Of a stretch of 10,350 nucleotides of DNA, positions 1 to 8,698 are shown piece after piece (positions within the stretch are counted from its first letter, which is position 1; each line of letters begins with the position of its first letter). The position numbers and the translations under genes are program-made. The stretch comes from Pseudomonadota bacterium (GTDB lineage Bacteria; Pseudomonadota; Gammaproteobacteria; Burkholderiales; Thiobacillaceae): the NCBI GenBank assembly GCA_021821425.1, contig JAKACL010000085.1, forward strand, positions 1 through 10,350. The letters are read 5' to 3'. Under the pieces are notes generated by a model. That model did not search any database, had not been told where the DNA came from, and saw nothing but the letters and a program-made list of their open reading frames with translations.

Positions 1-774
1 GGCGGCATGTGGTTCAACTTCCTGATCAGCGCGGCGCTGATCGCCTTCTTCGTCACCCGCATGCACGCCGCGCTACGCATTCGCGACCAGGAGCTGTCGG
101 CGCTGCGCGAAAAGCAGCTGCGCGACGAACGGATCGTCGCGCTTGGCACCCAGGCGGCGCTGGCGGCGCACGAACTGGCCACGCCGCTGGCCACCATCCA
201 GACCACCGCGCACGAACTCGCGACTGAATTTGCCAACGACCCCGACATCGGCGCCGACTGCGCGCTGCTCGAAAAACAGGCGCAGGCCTGCAAGCGCATC
301 CTGACGCAGCTCGCCGCGCGCGCGCAGGACGCGACGCCCGCCGCATTGCCGCTCGACACCTGGCTCGCCGCGGTGATCGAAGGCTGGCAGGTCCTGCGCC
401 CGGATGCGCGGATTGCGCCCGAACTGCCGGCGGACGGCCGCGACTTCACCGCGCCCGACGGATTCGAGCAGGCGATCCAGAACGTGCTCAACAACGCCGC
501 CGACGTGTCGCCCGATGCCATCGGATTCCGCGCCGAGACGCACGCCGACGCGCTGGTCATCGAGATCGCCGACCGCGGCCCGGGCTTCACCCCCGCGCAG
601 AAGGCGCAGGCCGGCCGCGTGCTGTTCAGCGGCAAGCCCGGGCGCGGATGGGGCATGGGCCTCGCGCTCACCCACGCCACGCTGGAGCGGCTCGGCGGCA
701 GCCTCACGCTGACCGAGCGCGACGGCGGCGGCACCCGCGTACGCATCTCGCTTCCCTGGAGCCGACCCGAATGA
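1..774 (+). CDS. regB: RegB/PrrB-type redox sensor histidine kinase, 5'-truncated by window edge
   Basis: Membrane sensor kinase of the RegB/PrrB/ActS family, which autophosphorylates in response to redox state and passes phosphate to RegA. The frame is open to base 1, so the N-terminal multi-TM sensor half, where the family's quinone-binding site lies, is outside the window; the ATG at 7 falls in the last TM segment (MWFNFLISAALIAFFV) and is unlikely to be the true start. Counting from that Met: linker coiled region about 20-45, H-box AAHELATPLATI with phospho-acceptor His55, N-box QNVLNNAAD (about 159-167), G1 box DRGPGF and G2 box GWGMGLAL. Cys95 lies exactly 40 residues after His55, the spacing of His225 and redox-active Cys265 in Rhodobacter capsulatus RegB. 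The stop overlaps the regA start by 4 bases (ATGA), implying translational coupling. Family assignment is strong; the inducing signal here is inferred. Confidence 0.93.
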   Translation, partial: GGMWFNFLISAALIAFFVTRMHAALRIRDQELSALREKQLRDERIVALGTQAALAAHELATPLATIQTTAHELATEFANDPDIGADCALLEKQAQACKRILTQLAARAQDATPAALPLDTWLAAVIEGWQVLRPDARIAPELPADGRDFTAPDGFEQAIQNVLNNAADVSPDAIGFRAETHADALVIEIADRGPGFTPAQKAQAGRVLFSGKPGRGWGMGLALTHATLERLGGSLTLTERDGGGTRVRISLPWSRPE

Positions 775-1313
775 ATGCGGCCGCGATGAAATTATTGATC
801 GTCGAGGATGACGCCGACTTTGCCGCGGCGCTGGCACGCGCGATGACAAAACGCGGCTGCGAAGTCGCGCTGGCGCACGATGCCGTCGAGGCCCGCGCCG
901 TGGCAGAACGCTTCGTTCCCAGCCACGCCGTGATCGACCTCAAGCTGCCCGGCGAATCGGGACTCAGGGTTGTCGAGCGGCTCGCCGCGCGCAATCCCGC
1001 GCCTGCCATCGTCGTGCTCACCGGCTACGCCAGCATCGCCACCGCCGTTGAAGCAGTGCGGCTGGGCGCACGGCATTACCTGGCGAAGCCGGCCAATGCC
1101 GACGAGATCCTCGCCGCGCTTCTGCGCGACCAGCCCGACGCCGCGCTCGAAGTCAGCCCCGAACCCCTGTCGGTGGCGCGGCTGGAATGGGAACACATCC
1201 AGAAAGTGTTGAACGCACACGACGGCAACATCTCGGCCACCGCGCGCGCGCTGAAGATGCACCGCCGCACCCTGCAGCGCAAACTCGAAAAAAATCCACC
1301 CCGAACGGGTTGA
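771..1313 (+). CDS. regA: RegA/PrrA-type redox response regulator with Fis-type HTH
   Basis: Cytoplasmic DNA-binding response regulator, 180 aa, partner of the kinase just upstream; in other proteobacteria RegA/PrrA/ActR controls respiration, carbon and nitrogen fixation and hydrogen oxidation genes. Receiver domain about 6-120: acidic pair Asp13/Asp14, phospho-acceptor Asp56 in AVIDLKLPGESG, Thr84 in VVLTGYASIATAVEA, Lys106 in YLAKPANADE. A short linker leads to a C-terminal Fis-like helix-turn-helix (about 145-175; WEHIQKVL, then DGNISATARALKMHRRTLQRKL), near identical to family consensus. Length matches the usual 180-185 aa. The ATG at 771 is chosen because GGAG at 758-761 sits 9 bases upstream and it forms an ATGA overlap with regB; an internal ATG at 786 is the alternative. 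No promoter of its own is needed. Confidence 0.95.
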   Translation: MNAAAMKLLIVEDDADFAAALARAMTKRGCEVALAHDAVEARAVAERFVPSHAVIDLKLPGESGLRVVERLAARNPAPAIVVLTGYASIATAVEAVRLGARHYLAKPANADEILAALLRDQPDAALEVSPEPLSVARLEWEHIQKVLNAHDGNISATARALKMHRRTLQRKLEKNPPRTG

Positions 1314-1371
1314 GGGCAACGGCTCACGCATCGCGTCATGCTGCTGACAGATTCGTGGCGTACGGTGGCAT

Positions 1372-1388
1372 CGTCGGCTCTCCCGACG
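1372..1388 (+). other. Small hairpin in the regA-phosphodiesterase gap
   Basis: Perfect 6-bp stem cgtcgg / ccgacg with a 5-base loop in the 102-bp gap between regA and the phosphodiesterase gene. No T-run follows, so a rho-independent terminator is not supported. It may weakly end or attenuate regBA transcription, or mean nothing in this GC-rich DNA. Confidence 0.25.
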
Positions 1389-1415
1389 CTTCCCGCCATC
1401 TTCACAGGAGCCCGT

Positions 1416-2717
1416 ATGTTCACCTTCTTTGCTTCCAGGCAGGCTGCCGCTTCCGCCGTCCTGCTGATCGCCGTCGCGCCGGCCTGGGCCGACGATCACC
1501 TAGACCGCGACGCGCGGCACGGAGCCGCCCGTTCCGCCCACGCCGTCCAGCTCGGCCCGCGCCCCTTCTTTCTCGTCGAGGACATGCAGGACGGCGCGCT
1601 CAAGCGCAGGCTGCAGCAATGCGCCGGCGGGCCGTTCCGCAAAAGCGATTTCTCGATCGGCCACCGCGGCGCGCCGCTGCAGTTCCCCGAACACACACGG
1701 GAGTCGTACGAAGCCGCCGCGCGCATGGGTGCCGGCATCGTCGAATGCGACGTGACCTTCACCAAGGATAAGGAACTGGTGTGCCGCCACGCGCAGAACG
1801 ATCTGCATACCACCACCAACATTCTCGCCACGCCGCTCGCCGCCAAGTGCACGCAGCCGTTCACGCCGGCCGTCTTCAATGCCGACGGCAGCCTCGCCGT
1901 TCCCGCCGCGGCCGAGTGCCGCACCAGCGACATCACCCTGGCCGAGTTCAAGACGCTGCGCGGCAAAATGGACGCGTCGAACCCGCGCGCGAAGACCGTC
2001 GCCGAGTATCTGGGCGGCACCGCCGACTTCCGCACCGACCTTTATTCCGGCCCCACCAGCGGCACGCTGATGACGCACCAGGAAAGCATCGAACTGTTCA
2101 GGAAACTGGGCGTGAAGATGACCCCCGAGCTGAAGAGCGCCAGCGTGCCCATGCCCTACGACAGCGACGGCGATGGCGTCGGCGACTACACGCAGGAAGC
2201 CTACGCGCAGCAGATGATCGACGAGTACAAGGCCGCAGGCGTGCGTCCGCGGGACGTGTGGGCGCAGTCCTTCGACATTCGCGACGTGCGCTATTGGATC
2301 GCGAACGAACCCGCTTTCGGCAAGCAGGCGGTTTATCTGGACGACGCCAACGTGCCCACCGAGCTGCCGGGCGCAGCTGAACTGCAAAGCTACAAGGACG
2401 AAGGCATCAACGTCGTCGCGCCGCCGATGTTCGCGCTGCTCGACGTCGACAGCAGCGGCGATATCGTGCCCTCGGCCTATGCGCAGAATGCCAAAGCCGC
2501 CGGCCTCGACATCATCACCTGGACCCTGGAACGCTCGGGCATCCTCGCCGACGGCAGCAACGGCTACTACTACCAGACCATCGACCCGGCAATCCAGCGC
2601 GAAGGCGACGTGATGACCGTGCTCGACGTGCTGGCGAAGGGGGTCGGCATCCTCGGCATCTTCAGCGACTGGCCGGCGACGACGACCTATTACGCCAACT
2701 GCATGAACCTGAAATAA
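1416..2717 (+). CDS. Secreted glycerophosphodiester phosphodiesterase, GlpQ-like
   Basis: Predicted periplasmic enzyme, 433 aa, hydrolysing glycerophosphodiesters (deacylated phospholipids) to glycerol-3-phosphate and an alcohol. The start at 1416 has AGGAG 5 bases upstream (1406-1410) and yields a good signal peptide ([20 protein letters not shown], cleavage after AWA, about residue 25); an upstream in-frame ATG at 1338 would bury it. GDPD TIM-barrel motifs: SIGHRGAP with His83 and Arg84, PEHT with Glu92, the metal pair Glu110/Asp112 in [14 protein letters not shown], His125 in CRHA, Glu in MTPELK, and a C-terminal FSDWP. It is longer than E. coli GlpQ (about 358 aa), with an N-terminal extension of about 50 residues and an insert after His125. 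Residues 249-257 read DSDGDGVGD, a calcium-loop-like motif. It stands alone, with its own terminator. Natural substrate not provable from sequence. Confidence 0.9.
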   Translation: MFTFFASRQAAASAVLLIAVAPAWADDHLDRDARHGAARSAHAVQLGPRPFFLVEDMQDGALKRRLQQCAGGPFRKSDFSIGHRGAPLQFPEHTRESYEAAARMGAGIVECDVTFTKDKELVCRHAQNDLHTTTNILATPLAAKCTQPFTPAVFNADGSLAVPAAAECRTSDITLAEFKTLRGKMDASNPRAKTVAEYLGGTADFRTDLYSGPTSGTLMTHQESIELFRKLGVKMTPELKSASVPMPYDSDGDGVGDYTQEAYAQQMIDEYKAAGVRPRDVWAQSFDIRDVRYWIANEPAFGKQAVYLDDANVPTELPGAAELQSYKDEGINVVAPPMFALLDVDSSGDIVPSAYAQNAKAAGLDIITWTLERSGILADGSNGYYYQTIDPAIQREGDVMTVLDVLAKGVGILGIFSDWPATTTYYANCMNLK

Positions 2718-2770
2718 GCGTTCCCCGCCCCTCCTGACGCGGGATCGCCCGTGTCGGTCTCACCCCTTCC

Positions 2771-2795
2771 CGGCCGCTCTTGCGGCCGTTTTTTT
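2771..2795 (+). terminator. Rho-independent terminator after the phosphodiesterase gene
   Basis: Perfect 7-bp GC stem cggccgc (2771-2777) and gcggccg (2782-2788) with loop tctt, followed at once by seven T (2789-2795). The T-run is on the plus strand, so it ends transcription of the phosphodiesterase gene 53 bases upstream. On the minus strand the hairpin is not followed by T, so it is not an equally good terminator for convergent uppP. Confidence 0.92.
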
Positions 2796-2808
2796 GCCTG
2801 CCCGAGAC

Positions 2809-3639
2809 TCAGGCGCCGGCACCCCAGTCGACCCACCCCAGGTAGGCGGTCATCAGCACCACCCCGCCGAATACGATGCGGTACCAGGCGAACAGCGTGT
2901 AGTCGTGGCGGCTGACGAACTTGATCAGCGTGCGCACCGCGATCAGCGCGCTGACGAACGACGCCGCCCCGCCGACGACGAACAGCGGCACGTCGTTCAC
3001 GTCGAACAGGTGCCAGTTCTTGTAGAGATCGTAGGCCGTGGCGGCGAACATGGTGGGGATCGCGAGGAAGAACGAGAACTCCGCCGCCGCTTTTCTGGAC
3101 AGCCCGAGGAACAGGCCGCCGATGATGGTGGCGCCCGAGCGCGAGGTGCCGGGGATCATCGCCAGCGCCTGCGCGAAACCCACCGCCAGCGCGCGACGCC
3201 AGTGGATATCGTCCACGGTTGGCGTGCTGATCACATGCTTGCGGCGCTCCGCCCACAGGATCAGCACGCCGCCGATCACCAGCGCGGACGCCACCACGAT
3301 GGGGTTGAACAGGTAGTGCTTGATTTCCTTGTAGAACAGGAATCCCAGTACCGCAGCCGGCAAAAACCCCGCCATCAGGTTGATTGCCAGCCGCTGTGAA
3401 AGCGGGTCTGAATGCAGCGTCGTCGCCACGTGCCCGAGCTTCGCCCGGTATTCCCACACCACCGCAAAAATCGCCGCCAGCTGGATGGCGATCATGAACA
3501 CCTTGGCCTTCTCGCCGCTGAAGCCAAGCAATTGCCCCGCCAGGATCAGGTGGCCGGTGCTGGAAATCGGCAGGAATTCGGTGACGCCTTCGACCAGGCC
3601 GAGGATGAGGGCATGCAGCAACAGGGTGAGGTCGGTCAT
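2809..3639 (-). CDS. uppP: Undecaprenyl-diphosphatase (UppP/BacA family)
   Basis: Integral membrane phosphatase, 276 aa, converting undecaprenyl diphosphate to the monophosphate lipid carrier used for peptidoglycan and O-antigen export; extra copies confer bacitracin resistance in other bacteria. Both signatures are intact: [14 protein letters not shown] at residues 17-30 and PGTSRSGAT at 163-171, with catalytic-site Glu17, Glu21, His30 and Arg167. Around eight hydrophobic segments are spread over the chain, and the length equals the family norm (about 265-275). The ATG at 3639 begins [18 protein letters not shown], the usual N-terminus; the ribosome site before it is weak. It converges with the phosphodiesterase gene and lies 95 bp downstream of the cyclase gene, with a possible weak terminator between, so it may have its own promoter. 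Confidence 0.97.
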   Translation of the reverse strand: MTDLTLLLHALILGLVEGVTEFLPISSTGHLILAGQLLGFSGEKAKVFMIAIQLAAIFAVVWEYRAKLGHVATTLHSDPLSQRLAINLMAGFLPAAVLGFLFYKEIKHYLFNPIVVASALVIGGVLILWAERRKHVISTPTVDDIHWRRALAVGFAQALAMIPGTSRSGATIIGGLFLGLSRKAAAEFSFFLAIPTMFAATAYDLYKNWHLFDVNDVPLFVVGGAASFVSALIAVRTLIKFVSRHDYTLFAWYRIVFGGVVLMTAYLGWVDWGAGA

Positions 3640-3659
3640 GGCGACGTGTCGGTGATGAT

Positions 3660-3683
3660 AAAAGGCGCGCCTGCGGAGCGCGC
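3660..3683 (-). terminator. Possible weak rho-independent terminator after the cyclase gene
   Basis: Read on the minus strand, a 6-bp stem gcgcgc / gcgcgc (3678-3683 and 3665-3670) with a 7-base loop is followed two bases later by TTTT (3663-3660). It lies between the cyclase stop and the uppP start. The T-run is short and gcgcgc is self-complementary, so this is a modest candidate. Confidence 0.4.
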
Positions 3684-3734
3684 TTGCGGATTATACGTGG
3701 GCCGGGACCTGGCTATTCGAGGCCGCCCGGTCGA

Positions 3735-5450
3735 CTATGTTACGGAGCATTGTCCGGCTGCACAGCCGGCCACCTGATTGCGGCCCCGCTGCTTGGCCTG
3801 GTACAGGCACGCGTCGGCAGAGGCAATCAAGGCATCCAGCGTGAAATGGTGGCCCTCCAACTGGGCAATGCCGAAGCTTGCCGTCAACACGATTTCTCCC
3901 GCTCCCGCCGCAACGCGCAGGGCCGCAATCCGCGTGCGCAGGCGTTCGGCCAGCGCCATCCCTTCATCCCGGCCGGTTTCGGGCAGGAATACGATGAACT
4001 CCTCGCCGCCCCAGCGGGCAAGCACATCTCCCTCCCGCATCGAGGCCTTCAACACGGCCGTCACTGCTTTCAGCACGACATCGCCGTGAGCATGGCCATG
4101 CACGTCGTTGATCTGCTTGAAGCGGTCGATGTCGATCAGCATGACCGAGGTGGCATGGCCATGGCGCACCGCCTGGCTCCATGGCGCGCCAGTCTTGTCG
4201 TAGAAGGCGCGCCGGTTGTTCAGTCCCGTCAGCGGGTCGAGCTGCGCCAGGCGCTCGGCGCGCAGCCGTTCTTCCTGGCCGACGCGAAACTGGTAGCCCA
4301 GCGCCAGCGCCAGCAACGTGGCATCGATCAGCATGCCGATCTCCACCGCACGGAAGGTCCAGCTGTTGTAGGGAATGAGGCCCCAGGTGGACAGCGCGGT
4401 CAGCAGCGCGCCGGCCATGCCGGCGAGGGCGGCGATCAGAAAATAGCGGGCCGGCTTCTGGCCCGCGCGGACCGAGATGACGCCCAGGAACAGCATGACG
4501 ACGGTAAACAGAATGGCGAACGCGAAGGCCGCCAGCAGCGCCAGCTTCTGGCTGTCCAGCAGGACGGCAGTCGCCAGCAGCGCGCCGAATATCGCGCAGA
4601 ACGCGATGACGGCCTTGCGCGCCCGCGGGAAAACCACCCGCAGATCGAGAAAGCGGATGGCGAACGCGAGACCGCTGGTGCCATAGAGGAACATCAGGAG
4701 CGGGTTGGACCACTGTTGCCAGGCCGGCGAATCGGGCCACAGCCAGGCGTAGCCGTGCCCGGTGTAGGCGACGTTCATCGCCACGAACATCGCCAGATAC
4801 AAGGCATAGAGCAGGTAGCGCGTGCTGCGCAGGCTGAGGTAGAGAATGGCGTTGTAGGCTATCAGCGCAAGCAGGAAGCCGTACACGATGCCGTAGCTGA
4901 ATGCCTGCTGCATCTGCCGGTCGCGCGAGGCCTCCAAGTCTAGCAGGTGAATCGGGACGACCATCGGGTCGGGCGTCTCGACGCGGACAAACACCTCGCT
5001 CGTGCCCGCCCCGAACGCATGATCGAACACGAAATAGCGGCTCGCGACCGGCCGCTGTGCATAGGGCTGGCGGTCGCCGACATAATGGGTCGTCAGGCTG
5101 CCGTCCGGGTTCCGGATATAGAGCTCGATCCGGTCGAGCCAGGCAATCTCGATCGAGAGCCGCTTCTGCACCGGCGCCGTGGCCGGGTTGGCGAGCGCGA
5201 ACTGGATCCATACCGGCTTCGCGCCGATGCCGAAACTCAGCACCGGGCTGGTGCCGGGGGTGAACTGTCCGGCCTGATAGGCGACCGTCGCCTCGGCCAG
5301 ACTCAGGCGGCTCTGGTTTTCCTGCAGGGTGCGGGTCGACAGGCCAATCGCGGAGGCCGGGTCCTGTGCAACCGACAGCGGCGCCGCATGCGCCAGCGCG
5401 TCCAGGCACCCGACCAGCACCGCAGCATACCCGACGAGCCGTCTGAACAC
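3735..5450 (-). CDS. Membrane diguanylate cyclase, 7TMR-DISM sensor plus GGDEF domain
   Basis: Predicted inner-membrane enzyme, 571 aa, making c-di-GMP from two GTP. Order: signal-like segment (1-22, ending ALAHA), periplasmic 7TMR-DISM extracellular domain (about 25-160), seven hydrophobic helices (about 170-370, from FSYGIVYGFLLALIAYNAIL to EIGMLIDATLLALALGYQF), short coiled linker (VGQEERLRAERLAQLDPLTGLNNR), then GGDEF. The catalytic motif is GGEEF (about 481-485) in ARWGGEEF; metal/GTP residues FKQINDVHGHAHGD are intact, as is the inhibitory I-site RxxD (REGD) five residues before GGEEF, so active with product feedback. No EAL domain. There is no good ATG: the GTG at 5450 gives the cleanest signal peptide; a TTG at 5462 is the alternative, and neither has an ideal ribosome site. 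It follows thiC by 41 bp on the same strand and could be read through from it. The ligand is unknown. Confidence 0.92.
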   Translation of the reverse strand: MFRRLVGYAAVLVGCLDALAHAAPLSVAQDPASAIGLSTRTLQENQSRLSLAEATVAYQAGQFTPGTSPVLSFGIGAKPVWIQFALANPATAPVQKRLSIEIAWLDRIELYIRNPDGSLTTHYVGDRQPYAQRPVASRYFVFDHAFGAGTSEVFVRVETPDPMVVPIHLLDLEASRDRQMQQAFSYGIVYGFLLALIAYNAILYLSLRSTRYLLYALYLAMFVAMNVAYTGHGYAWLWPDSPAWQQWSNPLLMFLYGTSGLAFAIRFLDLRVVFPRARKAVIAFCAIFGALLATAVLLDSQKLALLAAFAFAILFTVVMLFLGVISVRAGQKPARYFLIAALAGMAGALLTALSTWGLIPYNSWTFRAVEIGMLIDATLLALALGYQFRVGQEERLRAERLAQLDPLTGLNNRRAFYDKTGAPWSQAVRHGHATSVMLIDIDRFKQINDVHGHAHGDVVLKAVTAVLKASMREGDVLARWGGEEFIVFLPETGRDEGMALAERLRTRIAALRVAAGAGEIVLTASFGIAQLEGHHFTLDALIASADACLYQAKQRGRNQVAGCAAGQCSVT

Positions 5451-5491
5451 TCCGCTACGCAAATCTCCGTACCCGTCGGATGAAAAAAGCC

Positions 5492-7610
<2,119 letters not shown>

Positions 7611-7689
7611 CGAGCGGCCAAGGTAGCCGAAATGTGGAATAATTGCAAGGCAAGCTCCCATCTAACTTATTGATATTCAAGGGTACCGC
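7611..7689. promoter_or_regulatory. Divergent promoter region between thiC and the pcm-like operon
   Basis: These 79 bases are the only space left for the promoters of the thiC leader (minus) and the pcm-like operon (plus). The stretch is locally AT-rich (about 7630-7680) against a GC-rich background. TTGCAA at 7643-7648 is a possible plus-strand -35 box, but no convincing -10 lies at the right distance. I cannot fix a -35/-10 pair on the minus strand. AAGGG at 7679-7683 is the likely ribosome site for the gene at 7690. Confidence 0.4.
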
Positions 7690-8343
7690 ATGGACATCGA
7701 GCACGCGCGCTACAACATGGTGGAACAGCAGATCCGCCCCTGGGATGTGCTGAATCAGGAGGTGTTGGACCTGCTGTTCAAGGTGCGTCGCGAAGACTAT
7801 GTGCCTCAGGCGCACCGCGCCCTGGCCTTCGTCGACATGGAAATCCCGCTCGGTCACGGCCAGGCCATGTGGACGCCCAAGCTGGAAGCGCGGGTGGTGC
7901 AGGAGCTCGACATCCGCCCCACCGACCGCGTGCTGGAAATCGGCACCGGCAGCGGCTACCTCACCGCGCTATTGGCCTCCCGCGCCGCCGGCGTGGTGTC
8001 GATCGACATCCTGCCTGAATTCACCACCTCCGCGACGCAGAAACTGCGCGCGCACGGCTTCGACAATGTGGTGCTGCATACCGGCGACGCCGCCACCGAC
8101 TGGGCCGACGAGGCCGGTTTCGACGTCATCGTGCTGACCGGTTCGACGCCGCTGCTGTCGGACGCACTGCTGCGCCGCCTCAAGGTCAACGGCCGTCTGT
8201 TCGCCATCACCGGCGAGGCGCCCGTGATGGAGGCGCAGCTCGTCACCTGCACGGCGCTCGGCGCCTATCGCAGCGTGACGCTGTTCGAGACCTGCGTGGC
8301 GCCGCTGCTCAACGCGCCGCACCCCGCCGCATTCGTTTTTTGA
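7690..8343 (+). CDS. PCMT-family (protein-L-isoaspartate O-methyltransferase-like) methyltransferase
   Basis: SAM-dependent methyltransferase of the Pcm fold, 217 aa, cytosolic. Family features: the N-terminal ARYNMVEQQIRPWDVLNQEVLDLL, RREDYVP (33-39), and SAM motif I VLEIGTGSGYLTALLA (81-96), followed by VSIDILPEF and a D-A-A-TDWADEAGFDVIVLTGS segment matching motifs II-III. True Pcm enzymes, which repair isoaspartyl residues, carry a TIS-x-P type loop after GHGQ; here it is GHGQAMWTP (55-63), so the substrate-side Ser is not conserved. It may be a family member with another substrate. The start at 7690 has AAGGG at 7679-7683. It begins a probable operon with the rhodanese (13-bp gap) and tolC. 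The symbol pcm is withheld because of the divergent motif. Confidence 0.88.
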   Translation: MDIEHARYNMVEQQIRPWDVLNQEVLDLLFKVRREDYVPQAHRALAFVDMEIPLGHGQAMWTPKLEARVVQELDIRPTDRVLEIGTGSGYLTALLASRAAGVVSIDILPEFTTSATQKLRAHGFDNVVLHTGDAATDWADEAGFDVIVLTGSTPLLSDALLRRLKVNGRLFAITGEAPVMEAQLVTCTALGAYRSVTLFETCVAPLLNAPHPAAFVF

Positions 8344-8356
8344 GGTGGCTGCCCGG

Positions 8357-8674
8357 ATGCGCCAGTTTCGTCCTGCCGAACTCGCCGCCCACCTGGAGGC
8401 CGGGCACACGCCCGTGCTGCTCGACGTGCGCGAACCGTGGGAATGGAACCTGTGCCGCCTCCCCGGCGCAGTCCTGATCCCGATGCGCGAACTGCCCGCG
8501 CGTCAGGCCGAACTGAACAAAGACGCCGAAACCGTGGTGATCTGCCATCATGGCGTTCGCAGTTATCACGCGGCACGCTATCTTGAAAGCCTGGGCTTCG
8601 GCAACGTCATCAACCTGTCGGGCGGCGTGGCCGCCTGGGCAGACGAAGTCGAACCGGCCATGCCGCGCTACTGA
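8357..8674 (+). CDS. Single-domain rhodanese-like sulfurtransferase
   Basis: Small cytosolic protein, 105 aa, one rhodanese domain. DVREPWEWNLCRLPGA (23-38) is the conserved first block, and the active-site loop is CHHGVR (Cys63 to Arg68), the six-residue CX4R form that carries a persulfide in sulfurtransferases. GGVAAWADEV near the C-terminus is the usual last block. Such proteins move sulfane sulfur between donors such as thiosulfate and acceptors such as cyanide or thiols; the true partner is not visible. The ATG at 8357 is preferred, with GAGG at 8342-8345 overlapping the upstream stop; a GTG at 8345 would add four residues but overlaps that ribosome site. It is 13 bp after the PCMT-like gene and 24 bp before tolC, so cotranscription is likely. 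A second Cys (33) is present. Confidence 0.93.
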   Translation: MRQFRPAELAAHLEAGHTPVLLDVREPWEWNLCRLPGAVLIPMRELPARQAELNKDAETVVICHHGVRSYHAARYLESLGFGNVINLSGGVAAWADEVEPAMPRY

Positions 8675-8698
8675 ACCGCTACAAGAACTGGATCCAAC

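Noticed and set aside
73..849. Minus-strand open frame opposite regB
   Set aside because: It covers the antisense of conserved H, N and G boxes of the kinase; no domain is recognisable.
1338..1415. Upstream ATG extension of the phosphodiesterase gene
   Set aside because: It would place 26 residues before a canonical signal peptide, and the ATG at 1416 has a well placed AGGAG.
3754..3769. Palindrome ccggctg-ca-cagccgg at the 3' end of the cyclase gene
   Set aside because: Lies in coding sequence (codons for AGCAAG), lacks a T-run, and such short GC palindromes are common here; not counted as a terminator.
3684..4943. Long plus-strand open frame (419 codons) opposite the cyclase gene
   Set aside because: Antisense shadow of a gene with complete 7TMR-DISM and GGDEF motifs; translation is Gln/Arg/His-rich, low-complexity and without family resemblance.
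7643..7671. Plus-strand promoter TTGCAA with a 17-base spacer to CTTATT
   Set aside because: The -10 matches consensus at only three of six positions; kept only as a vague promoter region.
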